This document shows positions 14,050 to 26,900 of a stretch of DNA of 64,000 nucleotides, in pieces. The stretch covers positions 372,001-436,000 of the forward strand of contig VYZB01000222.1 of NCBI GenBank assembly GCA_013397455.1, in the 5' to 3' direction. A model generated the notes under the pieces. That model made no database searches. It was not told the origin of the DNA and saw only the letters and a program-made list of their open reading frames with translations. The stretch is from Crotophaga sulcirostris. Lineage: Eukaryota > Chordata > Aves > Cuculiformes > Crotophagidae. Position numbers and translations under genes: made by a program. Numbering within the stretch: the first letter of the stretch is position 1; each line of letters begins with the position of its first letter.

Positions 14050-14575
14050 TACCTGAGGGCCTCAATGTCTCCTAGTGTCATGGTGCAAGGAGGGCCAGGG
14101 ATGGGGAACAGCAATGCCTCCCCATGGCTGGCGAGTCTGGGCCCAGATCCAGGCAGTCCCTGAGGCCAGGATGGCTTGTGGGCCCTTGAGCCTGTCCAGC
14201 TTGGTGGGGTCTATGGCCAGGCACGGCAGCACTGTGGTGGGACAGGGTTTTAGCTCAGGCAGGGACTGAGCATGGGAGAGAAGCCTCAGCTGAAAGCAGC
14301 TCCCACAGGGAGGGGCTGGCCCTGGCTGCAAGCTTCCTGCATGGCAGTGCTGTTGGGGAGTCTGTCCCTGTGGATCCAGCAGGATGGGGCTGCCCTGGGC
14401 TGTGCTGACTCTGGGTAGGCCCTGAGTCAAATGCCCATGAGGGGAGATGTGCTCATGGCTCTTATGCCTGGGGAGGAAATGGTGGCGTTGGCTTGACTGG
14501 ATGGTTGGGAGTGAGCACTTCCATAATTGTAGTTTCTGTGGCCTTACACCCCATCACACTGACATGACATTATGT
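14050..14575. other. GC-rich, CpG-poor island of unknown origin
   Basis: This segment is clearly richer in G+C than its AT-rich surroundings but has few CpG dinucleotides, so it is not a classical CpG-island promoter. It contains a 122-codon minus-strand frame (14062-14430) rich in Pro, Gln, Ser and Leu, which is what stop-poor GC-rich DNA gives by chance. TGTCATG at 14076-14082 is mirrored by CATGACA at 14563-14569, giving LTR-like TG...CA ends. I see no matching target-site duplication. It could be an unrecognised LTR or another old repeat. Confidence 0.5.
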
Positions 14576-17500
14576 AGCATTACTGTCCTGGGGTTTGACT
14601 GAACTAATGGAACTTGTTTTAACATTAAAAGTCTGCGAGATCACTGCATAAATAACCTATGCCATTAGGCTCTGCTTATGTCAGCCCATTGGTTTAAGCA
14701 AAAAAATAATAGATATAAAGATAATCTGGTAGTTGAAGCCAGGATTTAAAAATGTCACCCTATCATCAGCTGTATGCTGCTACTTCACTTGCACAGCTGA
14801 GACAGATACTGTGATCCCTGTAAACAGAAATGCCTTCTCAAAGTGATACTGCTTTTTTTTTTTTGCTTGTGGATATTTGTCCTTGCTGTTGTTACTTAAA
14901 CAGCAGAATTTCATGCTGTCTGTGAAGCATCAAGATGCAGTAACAATGATTGTTTATTCCTTCTTGAATGCAGTTTAGATTGTAACCCCACATCAAACAA
15001 TGTACATCTTCGACTCTGGTAGTAGTGGTCTTTCTGCTTCAGGGTCATTAACTGGCAGATCTAGGGACTCTCCTTCAGCATTGGAGATAACTTCAGTGTA
15101 TTCCACCTAATTTGCTGTTTGATTTATTGCATTTATACAAGCACACAAATTCTAAAACCTACACGATTATTTTACCAAGTTTCTCCTTGTGACAAAATAT
15201 AGCCCAGTGGTTTGCACTTGTGAGCTGGCAGCTTGACACGGGCAAGCTTCTGAGCTCCAGAGTTGATAGGGGCTGAAACAAGGAAACTTTTTAGTGGCGA
15301 GGAAAGGTGCAGAATGAAGGGGAAGATGATGAGGTCATGAAAATGAAAAGGGTAAGAATTGGTTGGATGTGTCTGAACTTGAATGAAGTAGAAATTTAAG
15401 AGCTAGGTGGAAAAAAAAAATGGAGATAATAAATTTGAGAGAAAAGTTCATTTTTCCAGAGAAAAAGTTGGAAACTTTTTGATGCTCCATAACTTTGAAG
15501 AAGGGGTAGCACTACAGTGCACACAGTGACATGAATGAAAAGCGGAACATGTTACATCTTGAAATGTCTTAGTGTTGCTGGCTTGATGGTCTTAATGTTA
15601 TCCTTAAAGCAGTTTTTTGTTGTCCTCTTAGAGGTGAATTGCGGCACACTTGCTCCTTAATTGATTCAGTTAAAAAAATGTCAAATCTTTCTCAAGTCTG
15701 TAACCATCTAGCTCATCTGATTCGCCTGATGCTTCAATCAGATCCATTCTGAAAAAAGCGTCAATGACACTAGGCCTGAAAATGACAAGTGATATTTTAT
15801 TCTTTTTTCCCTTTTTTTTGTCCTGTAATATGTCAGTGTTTATTCAGCTTATTCTGCATATATCCCATGACACTACTGACTTTGAATTTTGATTCAGGGT
15901 CACCTCCAGGCTTTATTGGAGGCAAGGCACTGTACATAACACATTTAGTGCACTCAGACGAACTCAAGTGAAAAACTCTAAAGTTTCATCAAACAACTTT
16001 TTACAGTTTACTGTGGGGAAAATAATATGTTATGATGTGCAAAGTTGATGTATCTTCTCCAACTCCAATTTCTAGGATTTTGTGAGTTTTATTTTTTTTT
16101 AATGTAAAAAGTGCAGTGTGTGAAACCTGTGAGAAGATTTATCAGGGGATTTCTGCCTTTTGCTTGAGAGCCCTGCCAAGGCCTGGGGCTGGCCAGACTG
16201 TGGCCAGCCCTGGTCACTGTCCCTGGCCTGTTTCTCCTTGCTGGGTATGTGGGATGGGCTGGTTGAAGAAGGAGGACATCACATTACGCTGGTGGCCTCA
16301 CAGCCTTGCCCTGAGTTTTGAGGGTCACTGGAGGGGAAAGGCTAGAAGGCAATATATCCTGGCAAGATGTGTTCCTACTGATGTAGGAAGATGGGAAGAA
16401 CTGAGGAAGGTTATTGGCTGAGATGGAAATGCTGGGAATTTGACACTTGGAAAGTGATGAAAACATAGGCAAGCAAAATCACCTTTGTGAAATAGAAAGT
16501 GCACTGGTTGGAATCAGATATAGTACAAATTCTACAGGGAAAAATTGAAATAAAGAAGAGCAACAGAAGGTGAATTTAAATCATAACAGTAAAATATAGA
16601 AAGCTTTTGCGATACACTTCATGTGGGGAAAGAGAGAAAGGAGATTAATATTGTTATGTATTGTTAAATGTAACACTAAATGGAGAAAACTCAAATCTCT
16701 CTCCATGCACTGCTAAGCTAGTGTTTATTGTGATTATATCTTTAATTTGAAGATTTCACCTTTTAATCTGTTGGAAATCTTGCTAAAATTTGCTGATAAA
16801 TCCTTTCTTAAGAAAATGGATATCAGGGGTCACCCTCAAGAGATTTAATCACTCTCTTAAGTACCATTTGATTTAAAAAAAAACGAAACAAAACAAAGCA
16901 CAGGCTTCTCAAAGAGTTTAGCACACATGTGAGGCTCCATGCAGACATTTTGCAATGCCCACAAGTGATGTTTCCGAAGATGTGCAGGCACAGCTGAAAG
17001 ACCTGAAGCTGAAAACTTGTGACATTGCATTATTTTTATTTTATACCTAAACCTCAGGAGAATATCTCATACTTCAACCTTTAAGCATGGTCAGGGTAGG
17101 GACTTAATAAAACCTAAACTTTTGTTTGTAGGTCAGGTTTGGCTTTTGTTTCAAATTGCTCACAACTGAATCTGGTAAATAGAGGTATCAGGATAATGGG
17201 TAGAGAAGAAAATGTCTAACAATGCCTCATGCTTTCTCATCTAGGGAGGTAAAATATTCTGGGACAATAAATAATAAAGGTACTGATCAAACGGGATCTG
17301 AATGTAGTAGTCAATTATGAACGATTAATAACCATAAGAAGAAAAAATGTAGGTAAACCAGCAAGATGAGAAAATTATTGGATCTCTCTGTGCTAAGATA
17401 CAGTGCTGGATAAATTCCAAAAGTCTGGGTGGCTAATTGTTTTGTGAGTAATAATTTAGATACTAGATCAAATCTTGAGATTGTAGCTTTTTCCATTAGG

Positions 17501-17837
17501 GAGATGTCCCATTACTTCAGCATTTACACTGATTTAGTCAGACGCAGAGGTTATTGTACTCTAATGTATTCCCCTGATGGAGAACAGCTGGATGAACTAT
17601 ATTACTGAGAATATAACCCATCACTGCATTTTCAAACTGAAAAATTCCCAGTACTGAAGCTGTGTACTTCTAGGCATGAGACAGACTGGGTGTCTTGAAG
17701 CATATTTCCTTGCTAGGGCTGATCCTAAGAAAAAAAACTTAATGTTTTTCTTGCTTTGTTTGGTGTTTATTTTTGGTTTAGTTGCTAATTCTTTTTTTCC
17801 CGAGCTTGATTCTGTTCTGTCACACTAAAACTTTTAA
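14576..17837. other. Unique non-coding sequence with one small GC-rich island
   Basis: The sequence is mostly AT-rich with no recognisable exon or transposon. A second GC-rich patch lies at about 16165-16420 and contains a 10-bp perfect inverted repeat at 16186-16210. The open frames over that patch (16116-16421 plus, 16284-16472 minus) overlap on opposite strands and show no known motif. Confidence 0.65.
16186..16210. repeat. Perfect 10-bp inverted repeat with 5-base loop
   Basis: GGGCTGGCCA (16186-16195) and TGGCCAGCCC (16201-16210) are exact reverse complements separated by GACTG. The hairpin is GC-rich and would be stable in RNA. It has no rho-independent T tail and no meaning as a terminator in an animal genome. 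Confidence 0.75.
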
Positions 17838-18460
17838 ATCATAGAATCATAGTATCGTCTGGTTGGAAAAGACCTTTGAGGTCATCAAGTCCAACCGTAC
17901 CTGTTCTCTGTTGAACCATGTCCCCCAGAAACTCATTTACCCATCTTTTAAACACCTCCAGGGATGGTGACTCAATCACCTCCCTGGGCAGCCTGTTCCA
18001 CTGCCTGACCACCCTTTCATTGAAGAATTTTTTCCTAATATCCAGCCTAAACCTGCCTTGGTGCAACGTATGGCCTTTTCCTTTTGTCCTATCACCTGTC
18101 ACCTGGGAGAAGAGACCAACACTCCCTTTGTCTCAACCTCCTTTCAGGCAGCTGTAGACAGTGATGAGGTCTCCCCTCAGCATCCTTTTTTCCAGGCTAA
18201 ACAACCCCAGCTCCCTCAGCTGCTCCTCATAACACTTGTTCTCCAGCCCCTTCACCAGCCTCGTTGCCCTTCTCTGGATGCACTCTAGCACGTCAATGTC
18301 CTTCTTGTAGTGAGGGGTCCAGAACTGCACACAGTACTCCAGGTGTGGCCTCACCAGTGCTGAGTATAGGGACACAGTCGCTGCCTTGGTCCTGCTGGCC
18401 ATGCTGTTTCTGATACAAGCCAGGATGCCATTGGCTTTCTTGGCCACCTGGACACACTGC
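17838..18460 (-). mobile_element. CR1 LINE retrotransposon, 5'-truncated 3' end
   Basis: The left edge carries the CR1 3' terminal repeat in reverse (ATCATAGAATCATAG, 17838-17852), followed by the GGTTGGAAAAGACC and AAGTCCAACC blocks typical of CR1 3' ends. Reading the minus strand gives the C-terminal part of CR1 ORF2. The body stops abruptly near 18460, just upstream of GGCCAAGAAAGCC, which is ordinary 5' truncation from incomplete target-primed reverse transcription. It is the best-preserved element in the window, with about 200 codons broken by one stop. I cannot assign the subfamily reliably. The copy cannot move on its own because it lacks the endonuclease and reverse transcriptase core. 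Confidence 0.97.
17839..18458 (-). pseudogene. CR1 ORF2 C-terminal fragment
   Basis: Two adjoining stretches in the same frame make up the fragment. The first (18447 down to 18136) contains [47 protein letters not shown] and LRGDLI, the hallmark run of the CR1 ORF2 C-terminus. The second (from 18102) contains [23 protein letters not shown] and SPSLEVFK. They are separated by a TGA at 18133-18135 where related copies commonly have Cys. The protein ends essentially at the element's 3' tail. The N-terminal endonuclease and the catalytic RT motifs are missing. Confidence 0.95.
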
Positions 18461-19789
18461 AGAAGTGTTAAAGAAAGTTGCAGGCAGAAATCAAGATATA
18501 TTCTTTCCTATTAAAAGTTAAGTTTATGCTTAGAAATATGCAAGAGATAATAAAAATAATTGCTAATATGTATTACTTTGCTTGGTAGAATAAGATGACT
18601 TTACTACAGTAAATCCAAATTTTCTGTGCCTATATTATGATTTATTTGGACTATCTTTCCATTACTAAACTAAAAAGCTCATCTACTTTATTGGCAACAT
18701 TGCTAGGATCAATAGTAAGCAGAGATATGATGTAAAAGTAACACACACGGCAAGAATTATAGGTTACTCAAAGCTCTGACTCTTCTTAAGAGGATTAGAC
18801 TCTGGAATTTAGGGAAAAAAAGGTCACTCTTCCTATGGTAACTGTGGTGATTCTATTTCATATATGTGACAACTAAAAAAAAGAAATCCTGTTGCTATCT
18901 GTAGGACTTGCATGGCTTCTAAATCAAGCCAGTGGTTGTTCAGACTTATTTGCTTATAAATTAGAGATCATAAAATAAAATAAGCTTTGTGGTTTTTGGA
19001 AAAGAAATAATATTTCTTTAGAGACCAAAAAAAATTATAAAAATTTATAGGCAATATGTTGGCATGTCACCTGTCCATATCTCTACGTTCCCCCCTTGTC
19101 CCCTCCGCCTCTCTGGGCAGAAATATGAGCATCTCATTTGGTTGAACTTCAGACTGTTCCTTCTCATAAGAAATCTCCTACTGATTTCAGGAAGAAGAAT
19201 CGGAAGTGACTAGCAGTTACCAGGCACACACATTATATTAAGATTTGCACACAAACATCTCTTTTTAAGATGTTCAGCTCTTTGCTTTCTGGAGTAATGC
19301 ACATCTCTTCTAATACTAGAAGATGTCCAGAGCAGGAGACCTCTTTAGTTTGTTCAGGTTCGTATCTCCATGGAGACTATTTGCACCCTAAAGTTCTCCC
19401 AGGTACTGCATGGATTTTCAGTCATTCAGAAACTAAAGAAGCGGATCTGGTTGATTCTTCTAGAAGTCATTGATCTTCAGTTTCTGGGAGCAAGTCTGCA
19501 GAGGCATGAGCAAGGTATAAAACTACCTTTAGTGATTTTCTGATTTTCTTCTTGATTTTTTTTTTTCAGTAATATATTTGCTGGTAAGAAAGTATGGAGC
19601 AAAAGGTCAAAGAGCCTTCAGTGTGTGACAAATCTTCTCCATCACTTGACTTCTGGATGGAGGACTGATTTAAGATCTCTAGTCAGATGTACACAGAAAA
19701 ATTATCTGGGTTTTCATCACAACTTGTTTCTCAGTAAGTTAATAGCAAAGTTTCCTTTAATATTAAAGTCAAAATTGTGAGTTCATATG
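18461..19789. other. AT-rich unique sequence between two CR1 copies
   Basis: I see no exon, transposon or RNA gene. The only open frames are short (for example 19270-19473) and unrecognisable. Confidence 0.65.
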
Positions 19790-20900
19790 ATGACAGGATA
19801 ATTCAGGTTCGAAAGAACTTGTGGAGGTCTCTAGTTCAATCTCTTGCTCAAACCACGGTCAGTTATGAGGCCAGATCAGGTTACTCTGGGATTTATTGAG
19901 GCAGATTTTGAAAATCTCCACAGCCTTTCTGGGCAAACTGCTTCACTATCTGACATCCTTACTCAGAAAATATTTCTCCTTATGTCTAGTCTGAAATTCC
20001 CTTGTTTCAGCTTACTCCTGTCATTTCTTGCCTTCCTGCTATGCACTGCTGTGAATAGTTTGGCTCCACCTCCTCAATGCCTGTGGACACTGGTAAACTG
20101 CTGTTAGATTCCCCTGAATCCAGCTCTACTCTAAGGCTGAACAAGCCACAGTCCCTCAGCTTCTCCTCACAGGGTAGGTGCTCCAGTCCCTGACCAACCA
20201 CACTGAACCCTCATGAACTTTGTCAATGTTTGCAGCAACATTGTTTGTTGATGCCTGTCTTTTACTATATGGCTCAAAACCAGACACAGGGTCCACTTGT
20301 GGTCTGTTAGATGCTGAGTAGAGAAGAGATCATCCTTTCACTCAGGCTACCAGCTCCTGTTAATACAGCTGAGGACACTGTTGAGCACCTTGGCTGCCAG
20401 TGCACACTGCTGGCTCATCTTCAGGTTGTTTTCTTAAAGCTGCTCCAGCCTGGCAGTACCCGTGAAAGGGTCCTTTTTTCAGGGCTTTGAATTTTTATTT
20501 CATTTCATAAGGTTCATGTTGGTCCATCCTTCCAATCTGTCTAGCTCTCTCTGCATGTTAGCCCTGCCCTCAAGTGTAGTGACTGGTTTCTCAAACTGGT
20601 GTCATTTGCGTATTTGATGAGAGTGCACTCTGTTGTGAATTCTAGGAAGCTAATAAAGATATTAAACAGGATCGGGCACATTACAGACTCCTGCAATACT
20701 TCACTTGTCACAGGCATCCCAGTAGAGCATGATCCACTGACGACTATGTTTTGCACCTGACCATTCAACCAGTTTTTTTTAATCCTTTTTTTTGTTCATC
20801 TGTTCAGACAACATTTTAACTTGTATACAAGAGCGTTATGGGAGACAGCGTTGAAAGCCTTCCATATAACATAATCCAAGAAACATGGGTTTCATGTAAA
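19790..20900 (-). mobile_element. Old, heavily decayed CR1 LINE copy (RT to 3' end)
   Basis: On the minus strand the order is as in a CR1 3' half. An RT motif A relic (LDYVIWKAFNAVSH, about 20838-20884) comes first, then the VTSEVLQESVMCPILFNIF block and a degenerate catalytic box (YAND, 20601-20612). A QQCALAA block near 20400, a GLEHLPCEEKLRDCGLFSL block near 20140-20190 and finally the 3' portion near 19790 follow. Frames shift repeatedly and stops are frequent, so this copy is far older than the one at 17838. The right border is where similarity to RT fades, just upstream of motif A. The 3' terminal octamer repeat is not clearly preserved. Confidence 0.9.
20541..20768 (-). pseudogene. CR1 reverse transcriptase core relic
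   Basis: A 75-codon frame retains the central RT palm region. It includes PVTSEVLQESVMCPILFNIFI (residues 19-39), corresponding to the GVPQGSVLGP-type block of LINE RTs, then CTLIKYANDTSL (48-59), the relic of the FADD/YADD catalytic box. The first catalytic Asp of that box is replaced by Asn (residue 55). Upstream, motif A keeps one Asp but has Asn for the second (KAFN). Both changes, plus frameshifts on each side, make it non-functional. Confidence 0.9.
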
Positions 20901-23900
20901 TAGTTGTCCATATTTTTTTTTTTTGAGTTCAATATGACTTAAGATATAAACTCAGATTTTGAAGTTTCTTAGTTAATACTTTATTTAGTTTGTGGGTATG
21001 TCATGGTGTGTTTAAAGAGAGTAAGAAAGATGACCTGGCTCAGAAAACCTTTATAAAGCTAAATCATGTGAATATGTGTTACAGGAACAAAAAATGTTCA
21101 GATTCTGTCAATATCTGCTGCAGAAGAACTAGCATCTGATTCTTACATTACATGTGTACTTCTAGCTGTATGGTCCTCTTTGTCATATGTTTTATGGAAC
21201 AGAAGAAGTAAATCTGTAGTCATTGCATTAACATTTGATTTATTTCAGCTTTTGTCAGGTTGTGTTGCTTAATTTGTATATAATTTCCCTGTAATATCAA
21301 GGTCTGAGGCACTTTCTGGTTTTACGCATATTTGCCATTTGGTTATAGTTGGTATAATGATACAGCCAAATGTCAAGTGTAATTATTTGGCATAGCATTC
21401 TGCTGACCATATGTGCTCCTTCACAGTGTATGTTCCCTTTATTGCTGGAGGAGGGAGATGGGGTAACTCTGGTAAGCAGCTGATTTCTTCCTAAAATAAA
21501 CAGCAAAAACCGGCAAGCTGAAACATGTCTTGAAAGCATCTTTATTTCTTCATTGGCTGTAAAAGAATCTAAAGTAGCCTTCTCATATACAGTCTTTATA
21601 CTTTAGGTACATAAAGATAAGGGAGCTAAATCCCTATTTTAATCTCTTTGGAGAATTCCTGAACAATGAAAGATTTCACACTGAATGCGAACACACTGTG
21701 AAGATGACCAAGACAATTTTTTAAGAACGTTCAGATTTGATGTTGTTAGCTAGCAGGCTGCTTCTATGAAGGGGCTCCTGGGACATGTGTAATACAACCT
21801 ATGAATACGTGAGAAGTACTTACATGAATAATTCCTGTTCCATGATAGTGAAGCGTAGTTTCAGACATTCTGTTTCACTGGACATTGCCCAGACCTTTCT
21901 ACTGTTCTCCAATTATTTAAGGAAATGTAACAAAGATGTACGGAAGAAAAGAAATAAGTTTTTTTCATTTTCACAAGGTCTGATCCAATTTTGCATGAAA
22001 GTATTAGTGTGGGGTTTCCAGATGGTGCAGTAAGAAGTATAGTCAAGGACAACTCATGAGACTTTTCTTATATTGAGCTAGGAATCCTTCAAGGTCAGCC
22101 TTGAATACAATGGAAGAATGCACAAGTGTAACATACGTAATTAACTTGAGTTGGCTTTTGTGTTCTCATGTAATGGTGAAGAGAGGAAACATAAGGGAAA
22201 AAAACAAACCAACAAATTATGACCTGGTATAAATAGGCGGAAGTTCACTGGCTTTCCTTGTTTTGTACCATTCCTCAGTTTGACCTTTAGAGCTATGTTT
22301 TACCCAAAGAGGAAACAATCCAAGACCTGAGTTCTGTTTATCTGCAATTCAAATTATCTTGTCATCTACTCTTATAATATATCACCTTGGTGGTGAAGTA
22401 AAACACCAGAATTATGTTGTGCATTGCATTTTCCCCCTGCTTTCATTGGCTGTTTTTTCTCAGGAGTTATCTAGATAAGATGAATTGTTCTCCTTTCTTT
22501 CTGTTTTCTTAGTGCTCCATGATTTTCCCAAAGTAATTGCAGTAATATGTGCAAATTTATCCAAGAGACTTGCAACCAAGAGTGAAGCTTGCAGTTTGAG
22601 CAGCTGCTTTCTTCCTGTCTTTTTGACTACGGTTAGGGATTGGTTTTGTCCTACAAGAGAGGATGATTACAACCAGTATAGTGGTTTGTTCTCTGAAGGG
22701 GCAAGCATTCGTACATAGGGCTCCTCCTCATCAGACCCCAGAGCAGACAACATCTGTGCATGATGCAGTAAATGATTGCACAAGGATCTAATTAGTTGCC
22801 AGTAAGAGACCAGACTGGACAGAAAAATGTTTCATTACGTAATTTCACAGTAGTAATTTGAAGCTTTCATCTCTTGAGCAAGTGTAGCTGGCCTAGGTTC
22901 TGCCTGTTTTCCATCCGTGCTATCTGAAGCTTTTTTTGTTTGGACCTCTAAGTATTCAATTATTTGAACAGAGAGAGCAAGGGAAACTATCTTTCTGACT
23001 TTATAGGAAGGACATTCTGCATCTGATGAGAGATTCAGCTTCACATCTCTGCTCTTAGTCAGGCATAGATCTAAACCCTGGGCTGTTGGACTTCTTTTGG
23101 GGGGGAGCTCTCTAAAATAGCTTAGCAAAATTCGTTATCTTTTTTCTCTTTCAATCCACATAATAAATACCTTCATTTAAATTGTGGCTCCCGCAGAACC
23201 GGAAATATGGCTTTATCTTTTTTTTTGTTCCCTGCTTCTCAGCTCTAAGAAGATGATATTGCAAATAACTGGCAGTTACTTCTTTTCATCTACTTCATAA
23301 AACAGGTGTGAGAACAAGGGACATGGTAATACCAGGCAAATAATGTGATTAAATAGCTGGGAGTAGGAACTGAGTTTTAGTTTTTCAGCCTTATGCTCAG
23401 AATATTTCCATGTGCATTTTCATTTGATGCAATTTTTGAAGCATATGAATTTTGTAGTGAAATACCTTTTTTTTCCTTCTTTTTCTGTCATGCTTGCTCA
23501 TAAAGTCTGCAGTGGACAGAAGAACTTGGATACATAGAGGAATATTCTGTCTTTATTAAATTCAGGGTATAATTGGTATTATCTCTTTTGTGTACTTTTC
23601 ATCGTAACTTAAATGCAATGTTTTCTGAGCAAATCATAAACCTTGAACTTACTGGGAATATGAAAACTGTATTCTTTCCTAGATCATTTCCTAACTCTGA
23701 TATTGTAGAAACAAATGAAAATATTAGATCACTTTTGCTGGTACTAACTCAGCATGCACCTGCCCTGTTAGTTAACTTCCATTGTAGAGTATTGACCTCA
23801 GGTATGTCAAGTTGCATTGAAACAGTTTATAGGTCCAAGGAACAAACAGTAGCAAATGCACACAGGGTGCCGTGACATGCTTCTCTGTGTTTCGCATAGA

Positions 23901-26900
23901 ACTGAAATCTGAAAGGAAACAAGTCAGATTCGGTTCTGGGTTACGAGTTGGTTGTACCAGTGTAAGTGAGGAGAGAATTAATATGAACGTCAGATAGGTA
24001 TTATGCTGATTTTTGTGAGGTCCACAGAGTGAACATTACCACCTAGTGGCTGGCAATAGTGAATGAAAGAGAAGAATTGCACACTGCCGCGTGCAGGCCA
24101 GGTACTTGCTTTTAAAAGTCTGACTGCAATGTGCAGAGGCTTAAATACATAAAAACAGAGACCTGTTTGTTTTCTCTTTGGTTTAGTCCCTAACTAAATT
24201 ACATTGTACTCAATAAATATCTTCAAAAAGAAAACACAGACCAAAGGAAAAGTAAACTTGCAGGTACGATTAAAAATCCATTTGCTTTATAACAACACAA
24301 CTACTACAGTACAGCAGATGTGTAATGCTGCTAAGTAGGTTCTGCAGTAAAGGTGAAACAGCCGCAAGCAGTGTTCTGGCTGGTGGGAACAGACACCACC
24401 TCTGCTGAGGGGCTGGTCGAGCTTAACCTGACTAATAGAAACACAGGAACTGAATTTTTGTTTGTCCTTTGCCAAAATGTTGATTAAAAACACAAAACTA
24501 GTTATTAACTTAATATTAAATAAAATGGAACTATTTATTCAAATTTTTAAGCATGTTTAATCCCTTAAAAAAGGAAGTCTGTAAAAAGTTTATTTCCTCT
24601 TATGCTGCCAGTCCAGCTTTTTGTTTAATACTATGCAGTCTGAAGAATCAGTTCATTTAAAAGGCAAAAAATGGAGTGAGCTTTGAGTCTCTGAAATAGC
24701 TTATGTACCTATGGTTAAATTTAAGTTCTCCATGTATTCCTAACATCCTGAAAAAAAACCCCAAACAAAACCAAACAATGGAAACCCAACAAAACTTTTG
24801 CTTCTATTTAATTTGAAAAATCAGATTAGTTATGCAAAGAGTGGTATTCCTCTTGGTATTCCTTATTATCCACCCATCTTCTGATAAGAGGAAAAAAACA
24901 ACGTTTGAAGGAAAAACTTTTAAAGAGAATGGTGACTTTCTGAGTATGAGGAAATTTTTTTTTTTTTACTATTAAAGTCTTTGAAAAATCAATCAAGAAA
25001 ATTAGATGAAAACTTTCAATTCCACGACAGGATTTCCTCTGAGTTTAAGTTGTAGCATTCACTTCAGTTATTATCATTAATGTGTTGCATTAGCAGATAA
25101 TTGAATTCTAGGGATTACTGGAAAAAATTTTGACTAATACTGACCTGAGTAGGCAACAGTCTAAAGAGTAGATTGCATGCTATTTTATGTCTTTGAAGAC
25201 AAGGATCACCTATTGGAACTTTGCTCCCTGATGCTGTCACCAGACTTTGCCTACGTCCCCATAGAGTATGGAGTCACGGAACCCTCAGCAAGTAAGTTAG
25301 TAAGGACAGCTAGTAAGTACAGGGAATTCTGACAGGAGAAGCAAGCTAGAAGTTGAAGTAGAAAATATTTGTTTTATTATCAAGAATGAATGATGGATCA
25401 GAAACTGGGATAAAAATGTCTGTACAGATTCTTATGTCTGTATGCGTGTGCTTAAATCAGGAAGAGTAATGCTTGGGATTGCAAGAATTCATTCAAGACA
25501 AGAAAATGAGGCAAAATATTCATTATGAATACTGAAAAATATCCACTTATGAATTTACATATTTCCATGCTTGTTAATATAGTCTTCAGAATATCTTACT
25601 TCCCATTTATGGGTTTTATTTTCTCATGGGCCAATTCTAAGCCTTTTGCATACTGCTAATGTTCTAAATCATAAATAACACTTTTCTATTGTACAAATAT
25701 AACTATTTTCTGTTGAGAAGATCCTGGATCTACACAAACATCTCTGAATACGTACACTAAGATAATGCAAAGGAAAAACCTGGAGTTTTGACAATGAGAT
25801 CTGAAGGAAATGTGTTTCTAAGGTAAATGAAACTTAAAGTGACTACAAATACCCAAGGGAGTTTTTAAGTATATAAGAGGGGAGGAGAGAACAGCTTTTA
25901 AGCAATTATGAAGTTCCTTTATCAGAAAAGCTGATACTACGTCATGTCTTGTTAGATAGTTAAATCTCTCACAACTAATCTCATGCGCTTTGTAGTGCAA
26001 GGCAATATACGAATGAAGTCCAACGTCTTGCAAATGAGGCTCTGTAACAATTGATGCTAAGTTTGCCTTTTTAGGTGTTAATAGGTGTCCAGGGTTCCAC
26101 ATATAAAGAATGCATTGGCTTATAAACTCCAGAGATCACTATCTGTTCTGTATGAAACTGGAAATAAATTTATTACCCTCAAGAAACAATATCTCAGCGA
26201 TGGTGAAGGGCTGTGGAAAAAATAAAGGGGCAAAGTCAACAATTAATTTTTTGTTGGCCAAATTATATAGTATTCTAATACTAATTTTCTTAATCTGCAC
26301 CCTACCCCCTTGTGTTGTTCACACTTACCCATCCCCAAAGGGAAGAGACTTGCAGGAGCAGTTTGGAGACTAGACTTTTCCTTCTACATTCAGCTGAGTC
26401 TCTGTTTAAAGTCAGAAGGCTAGCAACATGTTGTTGCAAGTTGAGAGTCTTTAGAAAACTTGGGTATTTTTTGAAAACAATCATTTATAGAGATAAATAC
26501 CACAAAAATAAGAAAATGACCATATATTGATTATTTCACAAAATGTGTTCAGAGAGTCCAAAAGCTAATTTTCTCTCTATAGAAAAGAGAGAAAAGGCTG
26601 AGAAAAACTGTCTAAAGAGCAAGTGGTTTTAGTCTAAGATTAAATGAACCTTTGATGAGCTCACCATTCACTCATGGAATTGACAATATCGTTCTGGCTA
26701 GCCATTTAATATAAATCTCTCTTAAAAAAAGAATTGCCAAAGTATTATTATTTAAACATTTATTGGTGACTGAGGGAAGTATTTACTGTAAGCACTGAAG
26801 AGAAAACTAGAAGCCTCTGAATTACCCTCATTAATCAAAAAGGTCACTTCTTTTTTCTGGTGGCAGATTCTTTATATAAATGGCTACAGTAAGGGTGAAC

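Noticed and set aside
14062..14430. 122-codon minus-strand open frame in the GC-rich island
   Set aside because: GC-rich DNA has few stops. Two plus-strand frames (13879-14163, 14075-14269) overlap it and the translation is a Pro/Gln/Ser-rich string with no motif.
17918..18288. Plus-strand open frames over the first CR1 copy
   Set aside because: They are antisense shadows of the CR1 ORF2 relic on the minus strand.
22228..22235. TATAAATA promoter-like string
   Set aside because: A TATA match alone is common in AT-rich sequence, and no recognisable transcript or exon follows.
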